A stretch of 5,828 nucleotides of DNA from positions 1 to 5,828 of the forward strand of contig VBPQ01000108.1 in assembly GCA_005877185.1 (NCBI GenBank). The letters are read 5' to 3'. Below are positions 1 through 5,749 of the stretch, in pieces. Position 1 is the stretch's first letter. Each line of letters begins with the position of its first letter. Source of the stretch: Nitrososphaerota archaeon (GTDB taxonomy: Archaea > Thermoproteota > Nitrososphaeria > Nitrososphaerales > Gagatemarchaeaceae). Both the position numbers and the translations under genes were made by a program. Under the pieces are notes generated by a model that worked only from the letters and a program-made list of their open reading frames with translations, was not told where the DNA came from and made no database searches.

Positions 1-723
1 CTCGAATCCCTCCCCCTCCCTCCCCACACGGTTCTCCGCTGGAATCCTGCAATCTGTGAGCCTCACCTCTGAGGTCCTGGAGCCGCGCATTCCCAGCTTG
101 GGCAGGTCCTCCCCAAACTCGAGACCCGGAGCCGACTTCTCGACGATGAAGCTGGTCGGCCCCCTCTCGGTCGCGCTCAGCACAAGATAGAGGTCGGCCT
201 CCCCCGCGTTCGTGATGAACATCTTCGTCCCGTTCAAGACGTACTCCCTCCCCGCGCGCCTCGCCGTGGTCCTGACAGCCTTCGCGTCTGACCCTGAAGC
301 GGGCTCGGTGAGGCTGAAGGAGGCGAGCCTCTTACCGGATATTATCCCGGGAAGGTAGGTCTCCTTCTGCGCATCACTCCCGAAGAGAAAGATTCCGTCG
401 GCCACCGTGTTGTGGATCGCGACGCTGAGCGCGACGCTCGCGTCCGCCGCCCCGGCGAGCTCGATCGCAATCGTGTATGCGGAGAACGGAAGCTCGAGTC
501 CACCGTATCGGGAAGGGTACGGAATCTGACAGATCCCGTTCTCGAGCAGGCTCTTCCTCGCCGACGTAATCTTCTCCGCGAGTGAATCGAACTTCGGGGA
601 GAGAGGCAAGACCTTCTCCTCCATGAATACCGCGAGTCCGGAGAGGACCTCCGAGACCTCCTCCTCACGCGCCGGATGAAGCATCTTCAGCAGCTGCCTG
701 TGTTCGGGCTTGAAGAGAGCCAA
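1..723 (-). CDS. Acyl-CoA dehydrogenase, N-terminal and middle domains (3' end beyond window)
   Basis: Flavoprotein that would oxidise an acyl-CoA to the trans-2-enoyl-CoA, passing electrons to ETF or a similar acceptor. The frame is open for 241 codons to the window edge; full-length members have about 380 residues, so the C-terminal helical domain with the catalytic glutamate is not visible. What is seen: an N-terminal helical domain (about 1-130) containing YPSRYGG (69-75), then the family signature SLTEPASGSDAKA (137-149), NGTKMFITNAGEADLYLV (164-181) of the beta domain, and KLGMRGSRTSEV (209-220) followed by GREGEGFE. I chose TTG at 723 because residues 2-13 (ALFKPEHRQLLK) look coding and a TATA-like box lies about 30 bp upstream. 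ATG at 684 is the alternative. An in-frame stop at 777-775 limits extension. Divergent from the MmgE/PrpD gene. Acyl chain specificity cannot be read from this part. Family call is firm. Confidence 0.93.
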   Translation of the reverse strand, partial: MALFKPEHRQLLKMLHPAREEEVSEVLSGLAVFMEEKVLPLSPKFDSLAEKITSARKSLLENGICQIPYPSRYGGLELPFSAYTIAIELAGAADASVALSVAIHNTVADGIFLFGSDAQKETYLPGIISGKRLASFSLTEPASGSDAKAVRTTARRAGREYVLNGTKMFITNAGEADLYLVLSATERGPTSFIVEKSAPGLEFGEDLPKLGMRGSRTSEVRLTDCRIPAENRVGREGEGFE

Positions 724-747
724 CTCTGCCCTGCGCCGGTCCGAGCC

Positions 748-758
748 TGATTTAACAA
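748..758 (-). promoter_or_regulatory. TATA-like promoter element of the acyl-CoA dehydrogenase gene
   Basis: On the minus strand the bases read TTGTTAAATCA, the only AT-rich patch upstream of this gene. Its centre is about 30 nt before the TTG at 723, the spacing expected if transcription starts at or next to the start codon. The core TTAAATC is also found in the candidate box of the ComA-like gene. A 5-bp inverted repeat (CCGAG at 741-745, CTCGG at 761-765) flanks it. Inferred from position and composition only. Confidence 0.5.
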
Positions 759-773
759 TTCTCGGTGGCAAAT

Positions 774-784
774 CCTAAAAGAAA
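774..784 (+). promoter_or_regulatory. TATA-like promoter element of the MmgE/PrpD gene
   Basis: The plus strand reads CCTAAAAGAAA, an A-rich box centred about 26 nt before the GTG start at 805. There is no purine-rich Shine-Dalgarno motif at the usual distance from that GTG, which fits a leaderless transcript. The box lies about 25 bp from the opposing box of the acyl-CoA dehydrogenase gene, so the two divergent promoters share one 81-bp region. Inferred from position and composition. Confidence 0.5.
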
Positions 785-804
785 GACGATTCGGCGGTCC
801 GGAC

Positions 805-2181
805 GTGTACCTCGCGGAGGAGCTGAGCAGGTATGCGACCTCTCTCGATTTCGGCGACCTGGACGGCAGCACGCTCTCAGAGGCCAAGCGCAGGACGATC
901 GACGCCATCGGGTGCGCGATAGGGGCCTTCAACGAGACGCCCGTGGGCATCGCGCGCAGAGTAGCGGAGAGGACCGGTTCTTCATCCCAACCCTCGACGA
1001 TACTCGGGACCAGGAGGAAGAGCTCCCCGGAGGCCGCGACCTTCGTCAACGGGCTCATGATAAGGTACTTCGACTTCAACGACACCTACCTCTCCAAAGA
1101 GCCCGCACACCCCAGCGACAACCTCGGGGCCACCCTCTCCGTTGCGGAGAGCATCGGGGCCAGCGGGAAGGAACTCCTTCTCTCGACGGTCCTGGCCTAC
1201 GAAATTCAGTGCAGGCTGTGCGACGCAGCCGATATCAGGCACAGGGGGTGGGACCACGTCTGCTACGGGCTCGTCTCCGTCGCCCTCGCGGTTGCGAGAC
1301 TCATGGGGCTCGCCCCGGCGAAGATGACCGAGGCGGTCAACATAGCCCTCAACGCTCACATCGCGATGAGGCAGGTGAGGGCAGGGGAGCTCTCCATGTG
1401 GAAAGGAAGCTCATTCTCCAACGCGGCCCGGAATGCTGTCTTCGCTTCTTCGCTCGCCAAGGAGGGGATGACTGGGCCGTCGCCGATCTTCGAGGGAGAG
1501 ATGGGCTTCTTCAAGCAGGTTTCTGGACCGTTCGAGCTGAACACGGAGGAGTTCGGAGGGAGGCGGGGGGGCGGCTTCAAGGTCAACGAGACTTACATCA
1601 AGTACTTCCCCGCAGAGTACCACTCACAGAGCGCAGTATGGGCCGCCCTCGAACTGAGAAAGGAGCTTGAAGACCCTTCGGAGGTAGAGTCGGTGGAGGT
1701 CGCTTCGCACGAGGCGGGCTACACGATTCTCGGGAAGGACCCAGAGAAGTGGAGACCGACCACGAAGGAGACAGCCGACCACAGTCTGCCATACATAGTC
1801 GGGATGGCTCTCCTCGAGGGGAAGATCGAAAATTCGACCTACGCCCCAGCGAAGTTCAGAAACAAGAAGACGCTCGAATTCCTGAAGAAGATAACCGTCA
1901 GGGAGGACAAGAGGCTCACCGCCCTCTATCCTAGGGAGGGGATCGCAAACAGGATTACGGTGAGAACGAAGTCCGGGAGGACGCTCGAGGAAGAGGTCAT
2001 ATTTCCAAAGGGACACCCCAGGAATCCGCTCACGGACGCTGAAGTGGAGCTGAAGTTCAGGAAGCTCACGAAGCGGTTCCTGGGCGAGGCGAGGACCGAC
2101 AAGGCACTCAGACTGCTCTGGAGCCTCGAGAAGGTCAGGGATCTCTCGGAGCTGACCGCCACCCTCGTCGTCGTAAAGTGA
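805..2181 (+). CDS. MmgE/PrpD family protein (2-methylcitrate dehydratase-like)
   Basis: Of 458 residues, near the usual family size (E. coli PrpD is about 480). The family includes 2-methylcitrate dehydratase, cis-aconitate decarboxylase and many members of unknown substrate; cytoplasmic and cofactor-free. Visible family landmarks: NGLMIRYFDFND (82-93) and HPSDN (102-106), the most conserved N-domain block; MWKGSSFSNAARNA (198-211); IKYFPAEYHSQ (265-275) at the hinge to the second domain; TTKETADHSLPY (319-330); YPREGIANRITV (375-386); and PKGHPRNPLT (401-410). The start is GTG at 805, supported by a TATA-like box about 26 bp upstream. A run of seven G at 1565-1571 falls in a glycine-rich stretch, but the frame is intact on both sides. 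No citrate synthase or methylisocitrate lyase gene lies beside it, so a methylcitrate-cycle role is not supported here. The divergent acyl-CoA dehydrogenase hints at organic acid or acyl-CoA metabolism. Family certain, substrate unknown. Confidence 0.93.
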   Translation: MYLAEELSRYATSLDFGDLDGSTLSEAKRRTIDAIGCAIGAFNETPVGIARRVAERTGSSSQPSTILGTRRKSSPEAATFVNGLMIRYFDFNDTYLSKEPAHPSDNLGATLSVAESIGASGKELLLSTVLAYEIQCRLCDAADIRHRGWDHVCYGLVSVALAVARLMGLAPAKMTEAVNIALNAHIAMRQVRAGELSMWKGSSFSNAARNAVFASSLAKEGMTGPSPIFEGEMGFFKQVSGPFELNTEEFGGRRGGGFKVNETYIKYFPAEYHSQSAVWAALELRKELEDPSEVESVEVASHEAGYTILGKDPEKWRPTTKETADHSLPYIVGMALLEGKIENSTYAPAKFRNKKTLEFLKKITVREDKRLTALYPREGIANRITVRTKSGRTLEEEVIFPKGHPRNPLTDAEVELKFRKLTKRFLGEARTDKALRLLWSLEKVRDLSELTATLVVVK

Positions 2182-2184
2182 GCG

Positions 2185-3021
2185 TTACCTCCTCCTGTAT
2201 GAGAGGTCCTTTCCTTTCCAGATTTCTGGGTCTCCCCAAAGCCCCAGGCGCCACGCAGTAAACTCCACGACTTGAGAATGGTCGATGAAGAGATTGACCT
2301 CCCTCCCGAAGTTCTTGAGATACCACTTGAAGACGGGTGGGTCGGAGGCCTCAAACATCCACCTCTCGTACCCGAACCTCTTCACGAGATTCTTGATGAC
2401 GTCTGTTCGCCAGCGTCTCGGTGGGAGGTCCTCGGTTATCCCCTCCGACTCGAGCATGAACAGTTCCGCCCCAACCTTAAGATGCGCTTCAACCTCCTTC
2501 ACCATCTCGGCGAAGGGTCTCATCTTCATCTTCTCTGAGTAGCCAACAATGTGAGTCCCCGCCCCGGCGCCGATCATCATCGAGACCTCGGGCTTCGGTT
2601 TCATGCCCAGCTCCCTCACCTGTTTGACTATCGCGACCTTGTCCGGGAGCTTTATGGGGGCGAGACCGCTGGAAACCTCCACCACGTCAAAACCCAGAGC
2701 CTTGCACTCCTCAAGATAGAGGTCGACCGCTCTGGAGCCCTGGGCGATTACGCGCTCGACGAAGCCTCCCGTCGAGACGTAGACCCCGTGCTCGTGGCAG
2801 AGGTCGATTATCTTCTTGACCTTGTCACGGGCGAGTAGCCTCATCGACCCACCCGCGAACTTGTAACCGTCGACGTACTCACCCCAGTCTTCGAGGAGGT
2901 CGCTCAGGTACCCGTAGGTGACTGAGGCGTAGTAGGGGCCCCTAATCTCGATGATCCCGGAGGTCCTCGGCTTGGAGGGAAGGTCGTGCAGCTCCACAAA
3001 CTCGAAAGCCTTTGTCCCCAC
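2185..3021 (-). CDS. ComA/HSA32-family protein, annotated by homology as phosphosulfolactate synthase
   Basis: A 278-residue TIM-barrel protein of the phosphosulfolactate synthase family. True ComA adds sulfite to phosphoenolpyruvate in coenzyme M synthesis. Family landmarks here: GEYVDGYKFAGGS (47-59), VYVSTGGFVE (80-89), LEECKALGFDVVEVSSG (103-119), KPKPEV (141-146), RTDVIKNL (205-212), MFEASDP (222-228), NLFIDHSQV (243-251). From memory, the blocks around RTDVI, MFEAS and NLF(I/V)DHSQV match plant heat-stress protein HSA32 much better than Methanocaldococcus ComA. ComA's TEVGKK segment, with its proposed catalytic Lys137, aligns with PEVSMM, putting Met149 at that place; the EGRESG block aligns with ESEGIT. 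The sulfolactate activity is therefore doubtful, and no other coenzyme M gene is present. GTG at 3021 has a TATA-like box about 27 bp upstream and no Shine-Dalgarno. The stop lies 3 nt from the MmgE/PrpD stop (convergent). Family sure, function not. Confidence 0.9.
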   Translation of the reverse strand: MGTKAFEFVELHDLPSKPRTSGIIEIRGPYYASVTYGYLSDLLEDWGEYVDGYKFAGGSMRLLARDKVKKIIDLCHEHGVYVSTGGFVERVIAQGSRAVDLYLEECKALGFDVVEVSSGLAPIKLPDKVAIVKQVRELGMKPKPEVSMMIGAGAGTHIVGYSEKMKMRPFAEMVKEVEAHLKVGAELFMLESEGITEDLPPRRWRTDVIKNLVKRFGYERWMFEASDPPVFKWYLKNFGREVNLFIDHSQVVEFTAWRLGLWGDPEIWKGKDLSYRRR

Positions 3022-3042
3022 GAAGAGGAGGCGGAACCCTCT

Positions 3043-3052
3043 CGATTTAAGG
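3043..3052 (-). promoter_or_regulatory. TATA-like promoter element of the ComA/HSA32-like gene
   Basis: The minus strand reads CCTTAAATCG here, centred about 27 nt upstream of the GTG at 3021. The 21 bases next to the start are pyrimidine-rich and hold no ribosome binding site, which supports a leaderless start at the GTG. The core TTAAATC repeats that of the acyl-CoA dehydrogenase promoter. Inferred from position and sequence. Confidence 0.55.
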
Positions 3053-3068
3053 CTGGCGAGATGAAGAC

Positions 3069-3078
3069 GTCAAATACG
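3069..3078 (+). promoter_or_regulatory. TATA-like promoter element of the CPBP protease gene
   Basis: The plus strand reads GTCAAATACG, centred about 25 nt upstream of the GTG at 3099. It sits back to back with the box of the ComA-like gene inside a 77-bp divergent region. An AGAGG at 3083-3087 is 11 nt from the GTG and could act as a weak ribosome binding site if the transcript started further upstream. Inferred. Confidence 0.45.
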
Positions 3079-3098
3079 AGCGAGAGGACAGGCGAGGG

Positions 3099-3713
3099 GT
3101 GGCTCTCTCCGAGAGGTATGCCCTCGCGAGCCTGCCCGTCGCTTTCTTTCTCTGGTACGTCACATTTCAGGTCAACGCACTAAGCTTCTGGGACAGAATA
3201 TCACTCTCCACGGCGATACTCCTCTTCATCGCCCTGAGCCTCGGGCGCGGCGGGATGCGCCTGAAGCCGAGCGGAAGAGCTCTCTCCGCAGGCGTGCTTT
3301 CAGCCATCCTGCTCTACGCCTTCTTCTGGTCAGGGTTCCAGATTCTGAGGGGCAATCCGACCTTCATCCAGCAAGTCTCTTCGGTGTACCTCCTCAGGAC
3401 CTCTGGACCTTCCTACCTGATCTTTCTCCTACTCCTCTTCCCGATAGGTCCCGCCGAAGAGGCATACTGGCGCGGCCTGATCCAGAAGAACCTTCAGACG
3501 AAGATGAGGGGAGGGGCAGCGATAATCGTGACCTCCGTCCTCTACTCACTGATACATCTCCCGACCCTCAACCCCTCCCTGATCTTCGTCGCGCTGGTGG
3601 GGGGGCTCGTCTGGGGGTATCTCTTCAGAAGGTACGACAACGACCTCTTCCCCTGCTTCGTCTCCCACATCCTCTTCGACCAGCTCGTCTTTGTGCTGCT
3701 TCCGCTAGGCTAG
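3099..3713 (+). CDS. CPBP family intramembrane metalloprotease (CAAX protease-like)
   Basis: A 204-residue polytopic membrane protein. The family (ABI/CPBP, Rce1-related) contains membrane-embedded metal-dependent proteases; archaeal members mostly have unknown substrates. Motif 1 is complete: EEAYWRG with Glu120, Glu121 and Arg125. Motif 2 is YSLIH with His153, having Tyr where Phe is usual. Motif 3 is HILFD with His190 and Asp194. Hydrophobic segments lie at about 8-25, 34-49, 62-82, 104-117, 139-152, 158-176 and 184-203, so the catalytic residues sit on the last helices as in the family. The start is GTG at 3099; no in-frame ATG, GTG or TTG is seen in the bases between it and the divergent gene. 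The final codons overlap the UbiA gene tail to tail, the two stops sharing the palindrome CTAG at 3710-3713. All catalytic residues are present, so it is probably active; the substrate is unknown. Confidence 0.88.
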   Translation: MALSERYALASLPVAFFLWYVTFQVNALSFWDRISLSTAILLFIALSLGRGGMRLKPSGRALSAGVLSAILLYAFFWSGFQILRGNPTFIQQVSSVYLLRTSGPSYLIFLLLLFPIGPAEEAYWRGLIQKNLQTKMRGGAAIIVTSVLYSLIHLPTLNPSLIFVALVGGLVWGYLFRRYDNDLFPCFVSHILFDQLVFVLLPLG

Positions 3714-4633
3714 AGGAGGAGCCCCAGCGACAGCAGGAGTGTGAACGTCACGGAGTGAATGAAGGCCCTCATCGTCCGCCGGGCGTGCTCGGGAGGGGGC
3801 ACCTCCCTCCCGGATAGGTCGACCGCGCCCGCGAAGAAGGGGATGGTGAGGAAGACCGCCGCCGCGTACACGGGCGCGTAACCGAGGAGGATGAAGAGGA
3901 AGACGAGGAGGTAAGCGACGAGTCCCAGAGCGAAGATGAGCTTGTTCGTTAGATTTCGTCCAAGGACGACGGCGAGGGACCTCTTCCCCGCCTCACTGTA
4001 CGCGTCGAAGAAAATCTTGTCGTGGGAGAGGAGCACGCTGGTCGTGAGGAGACCGGACGGAATCGAGAGTAACACCGGAGTGAAGGAGAGAAGACCACCC
4101 GTCACGACGTAGTAGGTACCCAGGCAAGGAATCGGACCGAAGCTCAAGAAGATGGCGAGCTCTCCCATCCCCAGACCGCGATAGTCGAGTTTGACAGGGG
4201 GAGCGGCATAGAAGTAACTCAAGAGGATTCCCGGGAGGGCGATCCCGAGGGCGAGCCAGCCTACCGTGAGAGAGAGGTAGAATCCGACGACAAGGCTGAA
4301 GCCGTAAAGTATTCCGGAGGCCTCAAACCCGCCCTTTAAGCTGATCATTCCTCTGGTGAGAGGTTTCCACCCAGGGAACTCTCGGGGGAAGATTTTGTCC
4401 GAGACAGAGTCGACTCCGTTCACGTGGTCGTAGACGTCGTCAATCGCGTTCGACGCGAGGTGGAGTGAGACGCTCCCCGCGAGTGCGAGGAGGAAGTTCA
4501 AGGCGTTGAACCTCGAGGTGAGATACAAAGCAGAGGCCGCACCGAGAGCCACGGGAGCGACCATGACGGGAATGAACTGAAGTCTCACGAACTTTGCGAA
4601 GACGGCGAAGCCGCTCGGCCGACCTTGAGTCAT
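3710..4633 (-). CDS. UbiA-family prenyltransferase, MenA-like
   Basis: A 307-residue integral membrane prenyltransferase that would join a polyprenyl diphosphate to an aromatic or other acceptor. The first Asp-rich motif is present: N62-AIDDVYD (Asp65, Asp66, Asp69), with VNGVD following. YFYAAPPVKLDYRGLGMGE (140-158) and FGPIPCLGTYYVVTG (165-179) resemble the corresponding blocks of MenA (1,4-dihydroxy-2-naphthoate prenyltransferase), favouring menaquinone-type synthesis over ether-lipid (DGGGP) synthesis. The second motif, HDKIFFDAYSEAGKRSLAV (204-222), keeps AGKRSLAV, but the usual DxxxD before it is not in register; only Asp205 and Asp210 remain. About eight to nine hydrophobic helices span the rest. 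The ATG at 4633 overlaps the stop of the upstream oxidoreductase gene as ATGA, so it is translated as the second gene of an operon, probably by coupling. Family certain; acceptor substrate inferred and uncertain. Confidence 0.9.
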   Translation of the reverse strand: MTQGRPSGFAVFAKFVRLQFIPVMVAPVALGAASALYLTSRFNALNFLLALAGSVSLHLASNAIDDVYDHVNGVDSVSDKIFPREFPGWKPLTRGMISLKGGFEASGILYGFSLVVGFYLSLTVGWLALGIALPGILLSYFYAAPPVKLDYRGLGMGELAIFLSFGPIPCLGTYYVVTGGLLSFTPVLLSIPSGLLTTSVLLSHDKIFFDAYSEAGKRSLAVVLGRNLTNKLIFALGLVAYLLVFLFILLGYAPVYAAAVFLTIPFFAGAVDLSGREVPPPEHARRTMRAFIHSVTFTLLLSLGLLL

Positions 4634-5631
4634 ACCGTCTTTCCGATGGGCGCCATAGCCTCCATCGCGTACTCGACGTTTCCTATTGGCATCAGGATCG
4701 GCAAGTCGATTCCAACCCTCGCGTACTCACGCACCCTCTCCATCGCTTGGTCGGGGCTTCCGGTTATCGTCAAGGCGTCGATTGCGGCGTCGGGCACCTG
4801 CCTCTTCGCCTCTCCTACGTCGCCACGCTTCCAGGCCTCCTTCATCGGCTTCAGAGCCTCCTCCTTGACCCCGTACTTCTCAAGAGCGACGGCTGGAACC
4901 ACCTCGCTGAGTTGATAGATGAAGAAGTAGAATCCCCTTATCGCCTCTCGAGCCTGCCTGGTATCCCGGTCCAAAGAGGTCATCATGTAAGAAGCCTTGG
5001 TAATCGATCGGTCGGTGGAAGCCTCGCCCTCCCTGACCGACCCCACCATCCTCTCGGTCCCCTCGACGGTGCTCAGAGTAGGCGAGAGAATCGCTCCGTC
5101 CGCCTTCATCCCGGCGAACCTGAGTGTCATCGGGGAGAGCGAAGCGATGAAGAGCGGAATCTTGTTGACGGGCTTGAAACCCAGCTCCAGGTCCTTCACC
5201 GTGAAAAAGTCACCGCTGAAGTTGACCTTCCCACCGGCCCAGATCGCCCTCAAGAGATGGACGTACTCGCTAATCCTCTTCAGCGGTCTGGTCTCCTTGA
5301 CCGGGAAGATCCTGTGACCGATTAACGGTATCGTTGGGAAACTCCCGAGACCGAGTCCCAGAATCGCCCTCCCACCGGAGAGCTCGCTCAGGCTCGCGAA
5401 GGTGGTCGCGAGTGTTACGGGATGCCTCGTGAACGTGTTCACGGCACCCGACCCCGCCTTCAGGGTGTGGGTGGCGCTCAGCGCGCACGAGAGATACGTG
5501 ACGACGTCTCTCTGATAAAGGCTCTCGTGCATGAAGACGGAATCGTAACCCGACCTCTCCGCCTTCGCGGCGACCTTCGCGAGCTCCGCCGCGGGGAGGA
5601 CGGGGTTGAAGCCTACGGCGAGCTTCATCAT
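4630..5631 (-). CDS. LLM-class flavin/F420-dependent oxidoreductase (Mer-like)
   Basis: A 333-residue TIM-barrel oxidoreductase of the bacterial luciferase-like family, which includes F420-dependent methylene-tetrahydromethanopterin reductase (Mer), F420-dependent glucose-6-phosphate dehydrogenase and secondary alcohol dehydrogenases. Visible landmarks: MMKLAVGFNP at the first strand; GSGAVNTFTRHPVTLA (60-75), the cofactor-binding loop region; LSELSGGRAILGLGLGS (81-97), the most conserved block; YVHLLRAIWAGG (123-134); VKDLELGFKPVNKIPLFIAS (145-164); ADGAI (177-181); and ITGSPDQAMERV (289-300). Length fits the family. It may start at either ATG of the pair at 5631 and 5628; GAGGAG sits directly before the first, too close for a normal ribosome binding site, so a leaderless or very short-leader transcript is likely. 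It is the first gene of an operon with the UbiA-like gene. F420 rather than FMN as cofactor is inferred from likely archaeal origin. Substrate unknown; Mer itself is not proven. Confidence 0.88.
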   Translation of the reverse strand: MMKLAVGFNPVLPAAELAKVAAKAERSGYDSVFMHESLYQRDVVTYLSCALSATHTLKAGSGAVNTFTRHPVTLATTFASLSELSGGRAILGLGLGSFPTIPLIGHRIFPVKETRPLKRISEYVHLLRAIWAGGKVNFSGDFFTVKDLELGFKPVNKIPLFIASLSPMTLRFAGMKADGAILSPTLSTVEGTERMVGSVREGEASTDRSITKASYMMTSLDRDTRQAREAIRGFYFFIYQLSEVVPAVALEKYGVKEEALKPMKEAWKRGDVGEAKRQVPDAAIDALTITGSPDQAMERVREYARVGIDLPILMPIGNVEYAMEAMAPIGKTV

Positions 5632-5654
5632 CTCCTCGTTTCCCCTCTCAACCA

Positions 5655-5667
5655 GTAATATCCTTTT
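5655..5667 (-). promoter_or_regulatory. TATA-like promoter element of the oxidoreductase-UbiA operon
   Basis: The minus strand reads AAAAGGATATTAC, with the core GATATTA centred about 28 nt upstream of the ATG at 5631. An 8-bp perfect palindrome TTCGCGAA (5666-5673) abuts its upstream edge, where the BRE would lie. Inferred from position and composition. Confidence 0.45.
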
Positions 5668-5683
5668 CGCGAAGCGGATTGCT

Positions 5684-5700
5684 CCTAGCAGTTGCTGAGG
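5684..5700. repeat. Small inverted repeat in the divergent oxidoreductase/thiolase promoter region
   Basis: CCT-AGCA and TGCT-AGG form two arms around a 2-nt centre, with one extra G (5697) in the right arm: seven pairs in 17 bases. It lies roughly midway between the two candidate TATA boxes, a place where a regulator could act on both genes. No known operator is recognised, and a repeat of this size can occur by chance. Confidence 0.3.
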
Positions 5701-5716
5701 TTAACTTTGAGCAAAA

Positions 5717-5728
5717 TCAATAATTATG
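5717..5728 (+). promoter_or_regulatory. TATA-like promoter element of the thiolase gene
   Basis: The plus strand reads TCAATAATTATG, with the core TAATTAT centred about 26 nt upstream of the ATG at 5750. Two in-frame ATG codons at 5726 and 5729 fall in or beside this box, which argues against them as starts and for the ATG at 5750. Inferred from position and composition. Confidence 0.5.
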
Positions 5729-5749
5729 ATGTGGAGGCGGAAGGTCGGG

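Noticed and set aside
342..668. A 108-codon minus-strand open frame inside the acyl-CoA dehydrogenase region
   Set aside because: Arg/Ser-rich shadow; the correct frame is the one carrying the acyl-CoA dehydrogenase signature.
1565..1571. G7 homopolymer as a possible frameshift or sequencing error in the MmgE/PrpD gene
   Set aside because: Conserved motifs occur in the same frame before and after the run, so the frame is intact; the same holds for the G7 run at 3599-3605 in the CPBP gene.
765..1670. A 301-codon open frame on the plus strand overlapping the MmgE/PrpD gene
   Set aside because: Its product is Arg/Gly/Gln-rich without hydrophobic core pattern or recognisable domain, as expected for the off-frame of a GC-rich gene; the MmgE/PrpD frame matches its family end to end.
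2185..3021. Coenzyme M biosynthesis / methanogenesis locus
   Set aside because: Only one ComA-family gene is present, its key catalytic segment is changed, and no methanogenesis or other coenzyme M gene is in the window.
4594..5325. A 243-codon open frame on the plus strand opposite the oxidoreductase gene
   Set aside because: The product is low-complexity (Arg, Leu, Ser, His-rich) with no domain, and the minus-strand frame has a full LLM-family match and operon logic.
5726..5731. Tandem ATG ATG as the thiolase start
   Set aside because: They lie in or beside the likely TATA box and would add an Arg/Lys/Trp leader not seen in the family; ATG at 5750 starts the protein at its first conserved strand.
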